From contig CADCXD010000018.1 of the NCBI GenBank assembly GCA_902806575.1, positions 2,232,001 to 2,296,000 of the forward strand: a stretch of DNA of 64,000 nt, read 5' to 3'. Source of the stretch: Jackrogersella multiformis (Eukaryota; Ascomycota; Sordariomycetes; Xylariales; Hypoxylaceae). This document shows positions 32,553 through 44,201 of the stretch, in pieces. Numbering within the stretch: the stretch's first letter is position 1; every line of letters starts with the position of its first letter. A program made the position numbers and the translations under genes. Under the pieces are notes generated by a model. It was not told where the DNA came from. It made no database searches and was given only the letters and a program-made list of their open reading frames with translations.

Positions 32553-35500
32553 TTATGCGTGCCCATTCCAGTTTATTCCCTGATCCGCGTTACCCATGAA
32601 ATTCGGATACGTCATTCCCATATTCAAGTACGTATCGATGTCTGTCATCCCCTCGTTTTCTAGTACGTCCATAAGCTCCATCTGCTGCTGCTGGCTTAAG
32701 CTGCCTTGCCGCTCCGGCGGAAGCCCGTTGGAGTACGACATGTTACCCATGTTGATGTCGTCAAGACCGTTGGACGAGTCGCCCCAGAAGGTACCGCCTA
32801 ATCCACCACCGAAAGCATAAGGTGAGATAAATGGCGGTGGGGGGTTAAACCAGTCTGTGACCGTGGTTACCTGAGGCAGAGGCCGCTGACCCTGTGATTG
32901 ATGTTGAGGCATAGAAGGAATGGTAAAGGCTGGCGGGACTTGGCGTTGTTGCTGCGGTGTAGGCACTGAGTTAGGCGTCCCTATATCGGAGGGGGTCTGA
33001 GCCAGACTCGCATTTGACAGCATCGGCGTAGAAAGGATAGGAGTCGTCATGCCTGGGGTTGTGGCGCTACCTGTGGCCACTGACTCGGGAGACGTTGGTA
33101 GATGATGCGCGGGAGATAGAAATGGCGGAGATATCGTTGCGTCGGTATCCGGAGGGCTACTTTCTTTCATAAGTGCTAAGTCTCCGGCTTGGGTGAAGTC
33201 GGGAGGAAAGTAGCTGAAGCGACGACCAGTGTGATCACTAGAAGCCGGGTTGAGGAAAATGGAATTTGATCTAAACGTGGGCTGCGGCGGGTAGTTTTCA
33301 ACCTTATATCCGTTCATATCCTCTGGACCTGAGCCGAAAACGTAGCCAAAGTGCGGTGGGTTGAAAACACCATTCGCGGATACGTTTGTCGCACTCGATA
33401 TTTCGGATGCAGAAGGCGAGTTCGTATCTGTTTGAGATGGCGGTGTGTTGAATGAACTTGAACTTGATAGGATGGGTGTTTCATTTGAATCGTAACTTTG
33501 AAGGCATGCTTTCGTGAACGTCGCGTATAATTGAGATGCTGCTGCGGTACCCGGCCATCTTTCAACGCATTGGTCAATGATATCTAGCGAGATATTAACT
33601 AGTTCCTGAACCTCATCACGTGGGTGTGACGCCCGAATTTCGGGATGCGTGACGGTCCATAAGAGAGTGTTGAGCGACATGTAAAGAGTAAGTATGAACA
33701 CCCAGGTAATATCAACAGCCGCTGCCATCATTTGCTTGCTAGAGATGTTAATAACAAAAGCAGCTGAGTCAAAACATTTCGTGGCCGAAAGGAGGGATGG
33801 TCTCGGCACCTGAGGTGATGGCCGATGTAGTGCTATCATCATGGTGTGGAATCGTCCTGAAAACCTGCAGTCATTTCGTTAATACCGATCAGTCTAGACA
33901 GATGTTGGGTGTCGAATACATACCACGGCTTACACCACGGAGGGTTTTCAGGGGACTCCTTTAACCATCGATCCATCCTAGCCTCCATTTCTGTAAACCA
34001 CGGATGACGGTCATCCTTGAGATCTATATCTTTCTTTTCATATAGAACCCGGCGGATCTCAGCCTGATGCTGTCGCATCTTGCAAAAGTGTATGGCGACA
34101 AGTTTCCTCTCATCGGGAGGCCCAGGAATGATACCAGTTTCATTAATATTCGCATCGCCGACAGTTTCAAAGAACCTAACATCATTTATGTCGCGAGTCT
34201 TGGCGAACCCATTTGGACGGCCCATGCTATAGGCCAGACCGAGCTCCATTGTGCTGATGATCCAAATCAATCGTCGTCGCATGTCCAGGGTTAACGGATC
34301 ATTAGCGCCTATAGAAATGGTCTTCTCGTCGGCCAACCCGAGTTGCTGACATATCCTTGTCGCTAGGCCGACGACGTAATACACAGCGGTCCGTGTAGGT
34401 GTTAGTAGTGAATACTGGCCTATTAAGACCAGACATTGAAGGGTTTTGAGATCCTTCGGTCGGACGACATCTTCAAAGTATCTCATAGCAGCCAGGTAGT
34501 AACTATCCGCAAGTCCTGCGTATGTCGAGTCGAGTTTCTGCATGCTAGTTGCCATGACCAAGCGAGCAACGAAGTTTTGGTAAGGGTCTGTACTCCCGGC
34601 ATAAACATCTTCAAATGTCGTTTCCAAGATTTTCTCATGCAATGTTGGAGTGAATACTTGGGCTAGGGCGAACAATTAGTCTATATGTTCTTTTCACTGG
34701 TTAAGGGGTAGCAAGCGAGAATAACTCACCTCGTTGGTAAAAGACCTCTAATAACCTATCGGCAATGCCTCTGCTCGGGAGATTCTGCGCTGCGACACCA
34801 CTGATAATGGGGTAGCTTCTCTTCCTTGCTGATACATGCGGCGGTATGGTGAACGACTGCGATCGCGTTCCGGGAAAGTTTGAGCCAGGCGCTGCGGTTT
34901 GTCGCCGGTCCCGTACATCTGGTATTAATTCCGATATGCGCTTGGTATCCGTATAACGCTTGGCCTCATCCATAAGTATGCGCGTCATAGCAATACCACT
35001 AGAGGGGCCTAGGTATCGTGGGGTCTCATCTGTTTCATTCAAGCGAACGAGGCCGCCTGGTCGAATGAAGTCCTCGCGGTTCTTGGGAAAGTCATCGTCG
35101 TCGGTGTACTGACCGAGCTCGGCTTCGAGTGCTCGAACTTTTTCCTGAAGTTTGACGACATAATACCGGCTTATCCTCTTACCCTTGGATGTGTCGAAAT
35201 ACTCGCAGGTAGAGCCTGATCGCTCGCACGGCAGGCAGCGAGGCAATGTTGGATCGCAGCGTGTTTTCCTCTAATTAACAGAGCCAGGTCAACTCTCGGG
35301 AACGCTCGGAAAGAGTGGGATAAAGTGGTCTACCGGGGCCATACGGGATAGGTCACTCACCTGGCGACATCGGCAACAGGCCGTGAGAGTATGCGCAATG
35401 CGGTGTGAGGCTTCGCCGTCGCCATCGCCAGGATCCTCCACTTTCACGGGCTTCTTCTGGTGGTGATGCTGGTGCTGCTCGTGGTGGTGGTGCTGTTGCT

Positions 35501-35579
35501 GTTGCTGTAATCCATTTAGCGTTCTTGGAATATAAGCACCAAAACCCTGGACTTGACGGAAGACATTAGAGGCATCCAT
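32553..35579 (-). CDS. Zn2Cys6 transcription factor with fungal_trans domain
   Basis: Exons 35579-35361, 35270-34730, 34662-33924 and 33864-32553 join in phase to 936 residues. The zinc cluster is C68-x2-C71-x6-C78-x6-C85-x2-C88-x6-C95 (TACCRCRQRKTRCDPTLPRC split by the first intron), followed by a linker and coiled coil (YYVVKLQEKVRALEAEL). The middle homology region is evident (YAGLADSYYLAAMRYFEDVVRP, YYVVGLATRICQQLGL, MRRRLIWIISTMELGLAYSMGRP). The C-terminal 300 residues are Ser/Pro/Gln-rich, a likely activation region. The start is uncertain: the frame is open to an ATG at 35978 (133 more codons, poly-Gln and DHDQDQDQ), but 35579 has a strong context (GCCCATGGATG) and leads into VFRQVQGFGAYIPRTLNG. 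Target genes are unknown; it lies beside the amidohydrolase/transporter pair. Confidence 0.87.
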
Positions 35580-37210
35580 GGGCAGATCTGTTATGGTTTC
35601 CTGATGTTTTCTAAGCCTTTGGTCTTGGTCTTGGTCGTGATCGTAGTCGTGAGACAGAAGCTTCGAGTTTTGCTTTCCGATCCGGCCCCCAGGCGCGCGG
35701 GGGGTATCATTCGTTGGTCGCACGCAACTTCGAAGGCTCGAGACGTGGACGTTGGAAAGGCTGGAAAGGTTGGAAACGAAAGCGGGGTGGGCGAGTAAGG
35801 CAAACCGATTATATTGTTGCTGCTGTTGATCCAAATTTATTTTATCATGATCCCGAGTCCTTTTATTGGGGATGCCGGCGCAAAACGTTTCGTAGATCCG
35901 GCTGTAGAAGGGGGAATCGTCGTCGTCGTTAAAGTTGTAATAATCATCTTCGGTCTGAGAACACATTCTTACGTACATACATACCTAATGTGTGTAGGTA
36001 AGTACCTTCAACTACCTAGGTACCTAGGTAGGTACTGTAGGTGTACCGGGAGGTGGGTATGTGGGTACGCGCGTGTATGTATATAAATGTGCCTATATAA
36101 CCTCAATTACAATTATTAGCGTATAAAGTCATGGTCATTTTGATGTTCCGTCAGTTAAGAGTTACTTAAGTACCTACCTATATAAGTAAGTACCTGATAA
36201 TTACTTTAGCTCTAAGAAGTAAGAACTACATATGTACCTAGGTAGACAGCTTAAGTGGAAGGGTGGAAGGGACAATGTCTAGCCTCTAGGGCACGGGTTT
36301 ATATGTATAAGAGCACCGATTGGACAGCGGAGGCAGGAGCTCTTTCCATTTAATGATCAATAAGGTTCATAAGTACCTATCTAGGTACCTAGAATATAAA
36401 TTTTCGATTTAGGTAACTTACATAAAAGCAGTGGATGGTAATCTTCGTAAATACCACCTCACCATGTATGTGGTTTATAAACAGTGCTTCCAGCTACCTT
36501 CATGAATGGAACTGTTTCACCTCTAAATCCCTTTACTGACTTCGCCATCGGGCTTAGTTTCCAACATCGATAGCAGCTGCAGTTTTGTTTTTAACGTATG
36601 GACCGAGACAGCGAGATCCGCTCGCTATAACCTCACTTTGCATACACGCGTGCGGCAAAAGTGCTTTAGGATTTCTTCTCTAGGATTCCTTTCCTAGTTC
36701 AACTACGGAATCCCGTTTCTATTCTTGGAGTCCCTCTTATTACTTATTAGGAACATTTCCTAATCAAGCATGTCCTGGAACAGTTGCATCGGTTTAGGGA
36801 TCCGCTAACTTGCTGACTCTTGATACATTCGCGTACATACCTTGGTAGGAAGTAGTATTTTCAGATCTTTTTCTTTTCTCTTTAGCTTGACAAGCAACAC
36901 AACTACACCCCACTTATGCATACAGGTCCCTACCTCCTACATATAGTTATATTGGATACGACGACGGAAACTAAGAAGAATAACTTGAGTTCCATTTGCT
37001 GCAGGCTGTGCAGGCCGCCATATACTGCCTCGCAAGGCAATCTTAACACATGCTGATTCGGAAGCATATCAGGCGGCGCGCGGCTCCAACGGCCATCAAC
37101 AACCAACAATATACATTACATGAAAATTAACGAAGGCCGTACCACCAGCTACATGCGGAAAGCCCCCAGCCTTACGACTATATATCATTAACGTGAGAAA
37201 AGGGCGTGAG

Positions 37211-37240
37211 GAGGCCTGGTGAGGCCTGGTGAGGCCTGGT
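37211..37240 (+). repeat. (GAGGCCTGGT)3 minisatellite
   Basis: Three exact 10-bp copies in the intergenic space between the two Zn2Cys6 genes. Confidence 0.9.
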
Positions 37241-38475
37241 ACCGACTTGGCTGGCAGCCCTGAATGAGGCGCAAGGTAATGAAAAGGAGCGGGAATGATC
37301 TCACTATTCGTCAGTTTTCTGCAGGTCGACCTACCCAATACTACACTCGTTCCAGAGTTGAGGAGCAGGCTAGGTTGGTATTCCTCCATTGTAGTTCAGC
37401 CTACAATACCTATCTACACCTACACATTTGCATGCGCTAACTAGGTAGGTAGCCATCCGAATAGATTCGGAATCATACCTTGCCTAAGGTGGGTACTCAG
37501 CTCCCAGCTCCTGCCATCAATATAGTGACTCCATCCTCCACGGAGTAGATGGATGTTTTACAACAAAAATAGTAAAAAAGATTCAAGTCAAATACCTAAG
37601 TACTTATGTAAGTATGTACCTCCCTAAAGTAAGTGTCCTTTAAGGCTTTCACTTTGAGAGTTGGAGAGTGCAGGTGGAGAAATAAAAAGAAACCCCGCCA
37701 GGCCGCGAGTCATTAACAACAAAGTCCTACATCGTACTGGACCGTACGGGTCGTACCAAGCTTTTTAAGGAGGAACCGATGACCCATGCAATAGGTAGGT
37801 ATGCAATACCTATTTACTTAAGTACCTAGGTACATACCTACCTCGATAGGCGGGAAGGGGTCCAGCAGCATACAGGTAGGTGCATCCATTAGGTATTCGC
37901 AAACCGGCACAACCCCCACCATTCATGCGCACATTACACTAGTAGAGGGGCAAGAGCCCGGGGGTGTACGGTACTATCCATTAGATCCATGGATGTACTA
38001 CCTACCAAGTAGGTGGTGTACTACCTAAGTAGGTTATGTACTACCACGAGTTTTATCGTTACGAAATTCCATTCCGCACCCTCTATCCCATGACGAAGAT
38101 CTCACCCATCCACCACCTATCCTCGGTACGCTACACATCCACATTACATCCATATCCCTCTTTAGGAGGTACGCAAAGTTTGTCAAATACCTCCTACCTC
38201 CTAAGCAGCCAGGTATCTAGGTATACATACTTTGGTACTAGGTGATAAGACTACCTAGGTACCTATAGACTCATGTTCTTCGTCTGTAGCATTATTTCTA
38301 GGTAACTACTCTAAATAATAAGCCGCCTCTCTCGACTTCCGAGTTGTCATGCCTACCTACCACCTAAGTCCCAAGGCTCTGAAGAACGGCAGATACACGT
38401 GAGAATCTTATTCTTACTACTTCCTGGGTAGGTACCAACATCGTTATCGTTATTCTTAATAACATATTATCTATT

Positions 38476-38497
38476 CCTAACCTAACCTAACCTAACC
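38476..38497 (+). repeat. (CCTAA)4 telomere-like repeat, left arm of an inverted pair
   Basis: Four CCTAA pentamers plus CC. The reverse complement of this entire 22-nt tract occurs at 41259-41285, on the other side of the Zn2Cys6 gene. The unit is a pentamer, not the CCCTAA hexamer of most fungal telomeres. Confidence 0.9.
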
Positions 38498-38754
38498 ATA
38501 CCATACCATCCCCCCTAGGCTACACGTAACGTATCTTCAACGGGCCAACCTAGGTACTCAATGTCATCCATACTCTATATTTTATCAATAGCAGACTCTT
38601 GCAGATTATAAAGCAAAACGTAAGAAATACATCACAACTGCGGGAACTATCTCCACTTGGACCCGCGCTATCTCATACTACTTAAAAAAGCCCGAGACCC
38701 CAGGTCATCAGGGACCACAACTAGGAAGCCGTACACGCTCAAGCCTCTCATTTC

Positions 38755-38778
38755 AAGACGGGAAGACGGGAAGACGGG
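38755..38778 (+). repeat. (AAGACGGG)3 tandem repeat in 5' leader
   Basis: Three exact octamers ending 8 bp before the inferred ATG (38787) of the second Zn2Cys6 gene, so probably in its 5' UTR or core promoter. Confidence 0.85.
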
Positions 38779-38786
38779 CGGGCAGT

Positions 38787-41063
38787 ATGCCACGATCAAG
38801 CTTCTCGGATAATCCATTGTTGCGTGTGTCACGACCAGTGTCAGCCTGTTCCAGATGTCAGTATTATCATCACCTCATTCTCATTTTCATTCTCGCTGTC
38901 ATTCTCATATGCTAGAGTCCATGTATTGTAAGGAATGTCGCGACTAAGATATAAATAGGTCGAGCTGCTAAAGTCAAGGTAGCCTGCCTTATCGTTGCTT
39001 AATATATCATTAACCCTGGTGCTGATGACGGTGATGTCAGTGCGATGGAAAACTACCGGCATGTACGGCCTGCGAGAAGGCAGGTCGCGAGAATGAGTGT
39101 TCGGCCGCTAACGATCAATTCGCCAGAGGCAAGGAACGAAGGTGAGAGATGCTTCAACCTTCGCGTACCACTCCGACGTTATACTCACATAGCATCCCTA
39201 GCTATGTCGCTGCACTTGAACTTCGTATAGAGAAGTTAGAAAAGCGCTTGACGTATGCTCGATCAAGGAAGGCGTCCGTCGCTCAGCATGAGTCTGAGGT
39301 GCCACCAGCACTACCGGAGTCTGATCGGAAAGATTCGCTTGCTACCATCAAAGCCGCCATATATCGTAAAGCTGCCCGTAAACGAGAAATGTCCGATGTT
39401 AACTCATTGATATCAGACTTTGGCTTTTTGTGAGTTGCTCTTCTAAGTGTTAAGTCCCAAATATTATATCGGATGCTAATGAATGTCAAGATCGATTAAT
39501 GCTACTACAAGAGACTTTGAACCTTCGATGGGCAATATGACATTCGCTCGCCTTGTACTAGCAGCTGCTTCTAATGATCCTCTTCCAGATACCGTGGAAT
39601 TGACGCTACCTCCTAGGCAAGATGCCATTGCCCTTGTTCAGTATTATATGACCAACATCTACTCTCTATTTCCCGCCTTTCCCGAAACTACGCTTTATAC
39701 TATTCTCGAGCAGATGTACTCGTTTCAGGATCGCGTAATCAAAGACTCTGATTATTGGCTTGTATATATGGTACTCGCCATCGCATCCACCGCCCAGAGT
39801 CGAGTGAAGAACGACGATTACTATGATCATGGACTACGCTTTGTCTCGCAGGCCATGCAGCATGCCGACAGGGCTTTGATGCCAGGCTACACGACACAGA
39901 TCCAGTCTTTGATTCTCCTCACCCAGTACTCGATGCTTGATCCCACCCATTTTGATAGTTGGCATTTGATCGGCTTCACTTCGAGGGCGGTGATCGATCT
40001 AGGGTTTCATCAGGACCCTCCGCCTGAGCAACTATCGGATAAAGCAGTACTAGATATGAGACGGAAGACATTTTATTGCGTATACTCGTTAGACAGGTAT
40101 GTAAATGAGCTTTGGCTTGCGGCATATATGCTAATTCTTTAAACAAGGTCTATTAGTATGGTTCATGCACGTGCTTTCGCTTTTACTGATGCTTCTACAA
40201 ATGTCGCCTGGCCACGACCTTCGTCGTTTAGTCGCCGAGCATCAATCACCGGTAAAATACTTTCGGGTTCCGAGCCCGCGTTCCTACTCTTCCAGCTACG
40301 TCGAGCTCAGTCGCATTGGTACCAGGCACTATTCCAAGCAGAACCAAACCCATTGCCCGATTCTTCTTCGTTTATCTGGCAGATGTGTCAAGACATGAGG
40401 GAGTGGGCCGAGGCGCTTCCTAACTCGCTGCCAGTCGGAATGAGAGAGCTATTTGATCTCGAGCTACGATACAGCTACGTCTATTGTATCGCGCCCTCTG
40501 CTCGGGCTCCTCACATGACCGACTACGGCCGGCTGCTCATCTTCGAACACTCCATCGCCTACCTCGACCGCATATTCGAGGTCTCGCACAGCCCGATGAA
40601 ACCCGCTTTCTACACGTACCACGACGCTCTGCGCGTCTTCTTCATGGCAAGCCAGTTTGCCGCCGTCCTCCATGACGCAGAGGATCTGCTCCTGGCGGGA
40701 GTCACCCCGCCGCTACCGCTCGTCGAGCTCGGGAAGGCGCCGCCGCCGCCTCTACCGCCGCGCCCCGGCGGCCCCGGGGTGGACAACATAGATAGGAGCC
40801 TAGGGTGCCTAGAACGGACCGCGCGGACGCTCGCGAAGTACGGCGAGCGCTGGGACACCTGCGTGGCTTTGAAGCAGAGCTTCGAGATCATCTCGAGCGA
40901 GCTGGTCGACCGCCTGCGCGTGAGGAAGCAGATCAAGCAGCGATCGCCGCCGCCCCAGAACGTCACAGCTGCCATGCCGAGGGAGATGAAGTGGGTCGGC
41001 GTCGATGTCGAGGCGCTGATGAGAGCGAGCTCGGGAGGGTCGAGGGCCGCTAAGTTCGAGTAG
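38787..41063 (+). CDS. Zn2Cys6 transcription factor with a 20-bp micro-exon in the zinc cluster
   Basis: Exons 38787-38856, 38959-38978, 39041-39141, 39202-39429, 39491-40096 and 40148-41063 join in phase to 646 residues. The cluster is C21-x2-C24-x6-C31-x6-C38-x2-C41-x8-C50: SACSRC comes from exon 1, RAAKVK from the 20-bp exon 2 and CDGKLPACTACEKAGRENEC from exon 3; the C24 codon is split T|GT. Next come RGKERSYVAALELRIEKLEKRL (linker and coiled coil; residues span exons 3-4) and the fungal_trans region (YYMTNIYSLFPAFPETTLY, LLTQYSMLDPTHFDSWHLIGF, RRKTFYCVYSLDRSISMVHARAF). The exon-3/4 acceptor was set at 39201 because it gives the consensus GKERSYVAALE; an alternative at 39192 would insert three residues. 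The 3' part, from about 40500, is much richer in GC than the rest. Target genes unknown. Confidence 0.85.
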
Positions 41064-41453
41064 CTATCTACCTACCTACTTATTTGGTAAAAGGGGAATC
41101 GGTGTGTAGCTCACCATGGAACTTGTTCTGAAACTTGGTGGCCTAAACTAGTGATGACAACTTATAAAATATAATTGTGGATACGTGTCTGCATAAGGCG
41201 TTGGATCGGACTGGACCTAGAATAGCATGGTGTCTGGGGCTCGGGAGGGAGAGTGTCAGGTTAGGTTAGGTTAGGTTAGGTTAGGGATTTATGGTTTACG
41301 GCACGAATGATTTAGAATATAACTAACTGCTTACTCTTGTGCTCGTTTACATTAGACCCGTACGTCCTTTCATACCTACCTACCCCTGTGTTACTATAAA
41401 GAACTTAGGCATCATATCATAATCGCCAGTCCAGCCCAGCGCCTAGCCGCTTC
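41064..41453. other. Convergent intergenic region
   Basis: Common 3' flank of the Zn2Cys6 gene (+) and the DUF2855 gene (-), with the TTAGG array at 41259. No gene. Confidence 0.55.
41259..41285 (+). repeat. GG(TTAGG)5 telomere-like repeat, right arm of an inverted pair
   Basis: Five TTAGG pentamers preceded by GG, about 200 bp past the stop of the Zn2Cys6 gene. It contains the exact reverse complement of 38476-38497. Confidence 0.9.
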
Positions 41454-42695
41454 TCACAGCTTAAACACCAGCCCCTCGTCGGACCGGACCTCGTTCCTAG
41501 CAAACCGATCCCAGCCCTCCCCCACGGCCTCCATGCCCAGCCCCCACCGTACCTCGAACCCGCGGAACCGCTCCTCCCGCAGCCCGGCCCACGACGCCTG
41601 CACCCCGGCGAAGTAGGCCGCCTCGCCCGCCGCCGCCACCGCCGCCGCCTGCATGCCGTCCGCGTTGACATAGCACACGTCCACGCCGGGCGGCGGCGGG
41701 GGCGGGCGGCCCCCCGCCCCGGCAGCAGCAGCAACGGGGTCCGAGACGTCGGACCCGACGACCACGAATTGGGTCCGCGGGTACGCGGACACGATGGCCG
41801 CGGCCCACTTCCAGGCTACGCCGGCGCGCCCGCCGAAGTCGCAGATCACGACCTTCTGGTCGGCGGGGGTGCCGAGGCCGGAGAGGACGGCGAGCGGGTC
41901 CGCGCTCGTGAGCGCGACGTCGTCGTAGAGCCCCGTGCCCTGCACGAAGGCGCGCGAGTACTCGCTCGCGACGGCGAGGAGGCGGCGAGGCTTGGCGGCG
42001 CTGCGCTGCTTGCGCAGGAGGTACGCGAAGGAGAGGCCGACCTTGGAGCCGGGCGCGAAGGCGACGACGGTGGCGTCGGCCAGGTCGGCCTGCGGCGGGG
42101 TCACGGTGGCGGAGCGCGCGGGGTCCGGGGCGAACATGAACTCGGCCATGAGGTAGGCGGTCAGGTGCATGACGCGGACCAGGGAGTCGTAGGCGACGGC
42201 GTCGGTTTTCGCCTCGATCTCCGCGCCCAGCGACTCCGGGAAGACCTGGTAGCGGTTGTAGATGGGGAGCAGGTGCTGGCGGTAGGGCTCGGTGACGAGG
42301 ATGTGGTCGGCGACGCCGGCGGCGGGCCGGGCTTGGAAGTCCAGCGGCAGCGTGCCGAGGGGCAGGTACCCCCAGACAAAGCTGCCCTCCGGCACGCCGG
42401 CGAGGGTGGACTCGAGCACCCTGGCGTAGCCCCAGCAGCTGATGCGGCCGTAGATCGAGGCGTCGTTATAGGGCGCCGGGGTGGAGGGCGGGAGGGGGTG
42501 GACGTCCCACCAGTGGAACTGCTCGCCCAGCTGGCAGTAAGTGAAGTTGTTGGAGGTCACGCAGAGGACTTCGGTCCGGATGCGCAAGGACGACTCTCCC
42601 AGCGGCGGCAGAGGCAAGGCATCCGGGAGCGACACCAGGGCTTGTTTGAAGTAGTTCTTCTTGTCGAGAATCTGGATCACTGGGGTCTCCGCCAT
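41454..42695 (-). CDS. DUF2855 family protein
   Basis: Intronless, 413 residues from the ATG at 42695 (ATCATGG). Blocks such as IRTEVLCVTSNNFTYCQLGEQFHWWDVHP (read as two adjacent stretches), WGYARVLESTLAGVPEGSFVWGYLPLG, YNRYQVFP, VMHLTAYLMAEFMF and the GSKVGLSFAYLLR nucleotide-binding-like turn are characteristic of DUF2855, a bacterial and fungal family related in outline to medium-chain reductases. No reaction has been established for it to my knowledge. A proline/glycine run (GGRPPPPPPG) interrupts the C-terminal third and may be a lineage-specific insert. Third positions are extremely GC-rich, giving a false 324-codon antisense ORF. A TATA box lies about 100 bp upstream of the start. Confidence 0.85.
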   Translation of the reverse strand: MAETPVIQILDKKNYFKQALVSLPDALPLPPLGESSLRIRTEVLCVTSNNFTYCQLGEQFHWWDVHPLPPSTPAPYNDASIYGRISCWGYARVLESTLAGVPEGSFVWGYLPLGTLPLDFQARPAAGVADHILVTEPYRQHLLPIYNRYQVFPESLGAEIEAKTDAVAYDSLVRVMHLTAYLMAEFMFAPDPARSATVTPPQADLADATVVAFAPGSKVGLSFAYLLRKQRSAAKPRRLLAVASEYSRAFVQGTGLYDDVALTSADPLAVLSGLGTPADQKVVICDFGGRAGVAWKWAAAIVSAYPRTQFVVVGSDVSDPVAAAAGAGGRPPPPPPGVDVCYVNADGMQAAAVAAAGEAAYFAGVQASWAGLREERFRGFEVRWGLGMEAVGEGWDRFARNEVRSDEGLVFKL

Positions 42696-44201
42696 GATGG
42701 AAAGACTTTGGTGGAGTGGGTTTGGAATGGGAATAGGAAATAAGGTCAACTGGAGAAGTTGTTGTTAGACAAGCGAGTCTGTTTCGGTGCCTCTTGCTTA
42801 TATAAACGTGATCGGCTGAACGAATTGGCCCGGGACGCCGTTAGATGCCCCACAGATTCGCATTCGCCTGCAGTCTCTAGTCGGGGTCGAAGGAGTGACC
42901 GGAAAGGGGTCTAGTTGCTCTACCTACCTACCTGTAATATGAGTAGGAGTGTGCAGACAATAGTATATCACGAACAGTCGGCTTCCAATTTATGCCGATG
43001 TTAATTCATCCTAGCGAGTTGCCTGGCTTGTTTCAAGTAGAAATTGCATTCCATCTGCACATTAAGTCAGGTAGGTCAGACATATCCATCAAGTGTTACT
43101 AGTCGATATAAATAATACCTACCCTAGGTAGGTAACCATGGATTGATGAATGCCCAGACACGCGGTTAAGGATCTGACTAAGATAGAAAGATAGACTAGA
43201 TACCCTTTGGAATGAAAGTTGGTCATTGGCTTCACTATGCGCCTCATGCGCCTGAAGGATTCACGATGACTTATCACATCGAAGATGAGGATCAGTCTCC
43301 GCAAGTCGAGCTGCGAATCAGATTCGTCACTCGCAGTATAGCGGACCGCTAATAGATATAGTCATCCGGCCAGGTCGGGCTTTATGTCCGTCGATGTCGA
43401 AGGAGTATTGGAATGGAGTCTTTATATAGATGTGAATTTATTTTCAGCATTTAAAAGGAGTTGGCTAAGGCAGTCGGTACCTAGATATTACTTCAAATGA
43501 CTAAGCAATCGATCTATGATAGATGTCCACAGTGAATGTCGTCATCGATCAATCATACGGGAAGTTCTCCCCGAGCCTCCTTCACCTAGCTTCTTGGCTG
43601 TCCCGCGGGCCGCTCCTACATGATGTAAAGTACCTATACCTAGGTGAGCACTCCGTACCTAGTACACATAGGCAGGTAGCTCCCTAAAGCTAATTACCCG
43701 AAAGAGGAAGTGCGCCTCGGAGGCGTTCATGTTGTAATTGCTATGAAACATACCTAGGTACATGAGGTAGATAGTCTTGCTTTTGCTTTCCCCTTTTTTG
43801 CTTTTCTTTTTAAATTGGAGAAGACCGACCGACATCTACGTAGTTCTAGGTAGGTCGATGTTACCTAGCCCTTACACAGGTAGGTACAACTGAGCAGCTG
43901 AGGAACTCGCCTCAAGCTGCCCTAGTCATCCTTTGTGTGGTAACACGACATATGTCCACATCCGAGACTTCCACAACCTCTTCACACTTATCTGACACCT
44001 ATCTATCTGCCTGCTACAACACCTATCTATTTACCTGCCACGACATCAGTCTTCGTCTACCTATCGTCCTACCACCCATCCCCATCCCCCATCCCCATTC
44101 CTGTACCTGGCATCTGTCTCCAGTGCCTATCCAGCCATTGAAGGCAACACATACCTACCTACCTACCTACACGGCAGAAACCGCACAGCCAAACCTCCGC
44201 A
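42696..44201. other. Divergent intergenic region
   Basis: Between the DUF2855 (-) and DUF1295 (+) genes. TACCTAGGTA-type motifs at 43115-43135, 43630-43660, 43750-43770 and 43845-43885; a (TACC)n run, CTACCTACCTAC, at 44150-44170 lies in the probable leader of the DUF1295 gene. No coding segment supported. Confidence 0.55.
42797..42804 (-). promoter_or_regulatory. TATA box of the DUF2855 gene
   Basis: TATATAAG on the minus strand, about 100 bp upstream of the ATG at 42695. Confidence 0.45.

Larger units (their letters stand above)
35580..38786. other. 3.2-kb divergent intergenic region between two Zn2Cys6 genes
   Basis: The proximal 400 bp (35580-35978) are either the N-terminal codons or the leader of the flanking regulator. 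Beyond that no gene is supported; a 97-codon minus ORF at 37096-37389 has no motif. TACCTAGGTA motifs are dense at 35995-36040, 36170-36245, 36365-36395, 37430-37450, 37795-37845, 37990-38045 and 38210-38270. Tandem repeats occur at 37211, 38476 and 38755. Confidence 0.55.

Noticed and set aside
35580..35978. 133 extra N-terminal codons for the Zn2Cys6 gene at 32553-35579
   Set aside because: The frame is open from ATG 35978, but the sequence is low-complexity (poly-Gln, DHDQDQDQ) and the ATG at 35579 has a better context; left as an alternative start rather than adopted.
37096..37389. 97-codon ATG ORF (-) overlapping the GAGGCCTGGT repeat
   Set aside because: Part of its codons are the minisatellite; no domain or conserved-looking block.
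41769..42743. 324-codon antisense frame over the DUF2855 gene
   Set aside because: Same cause; low-complexity Gly/Val/Arg/Glu product, while the minus frame matches DUF2855 blocks.
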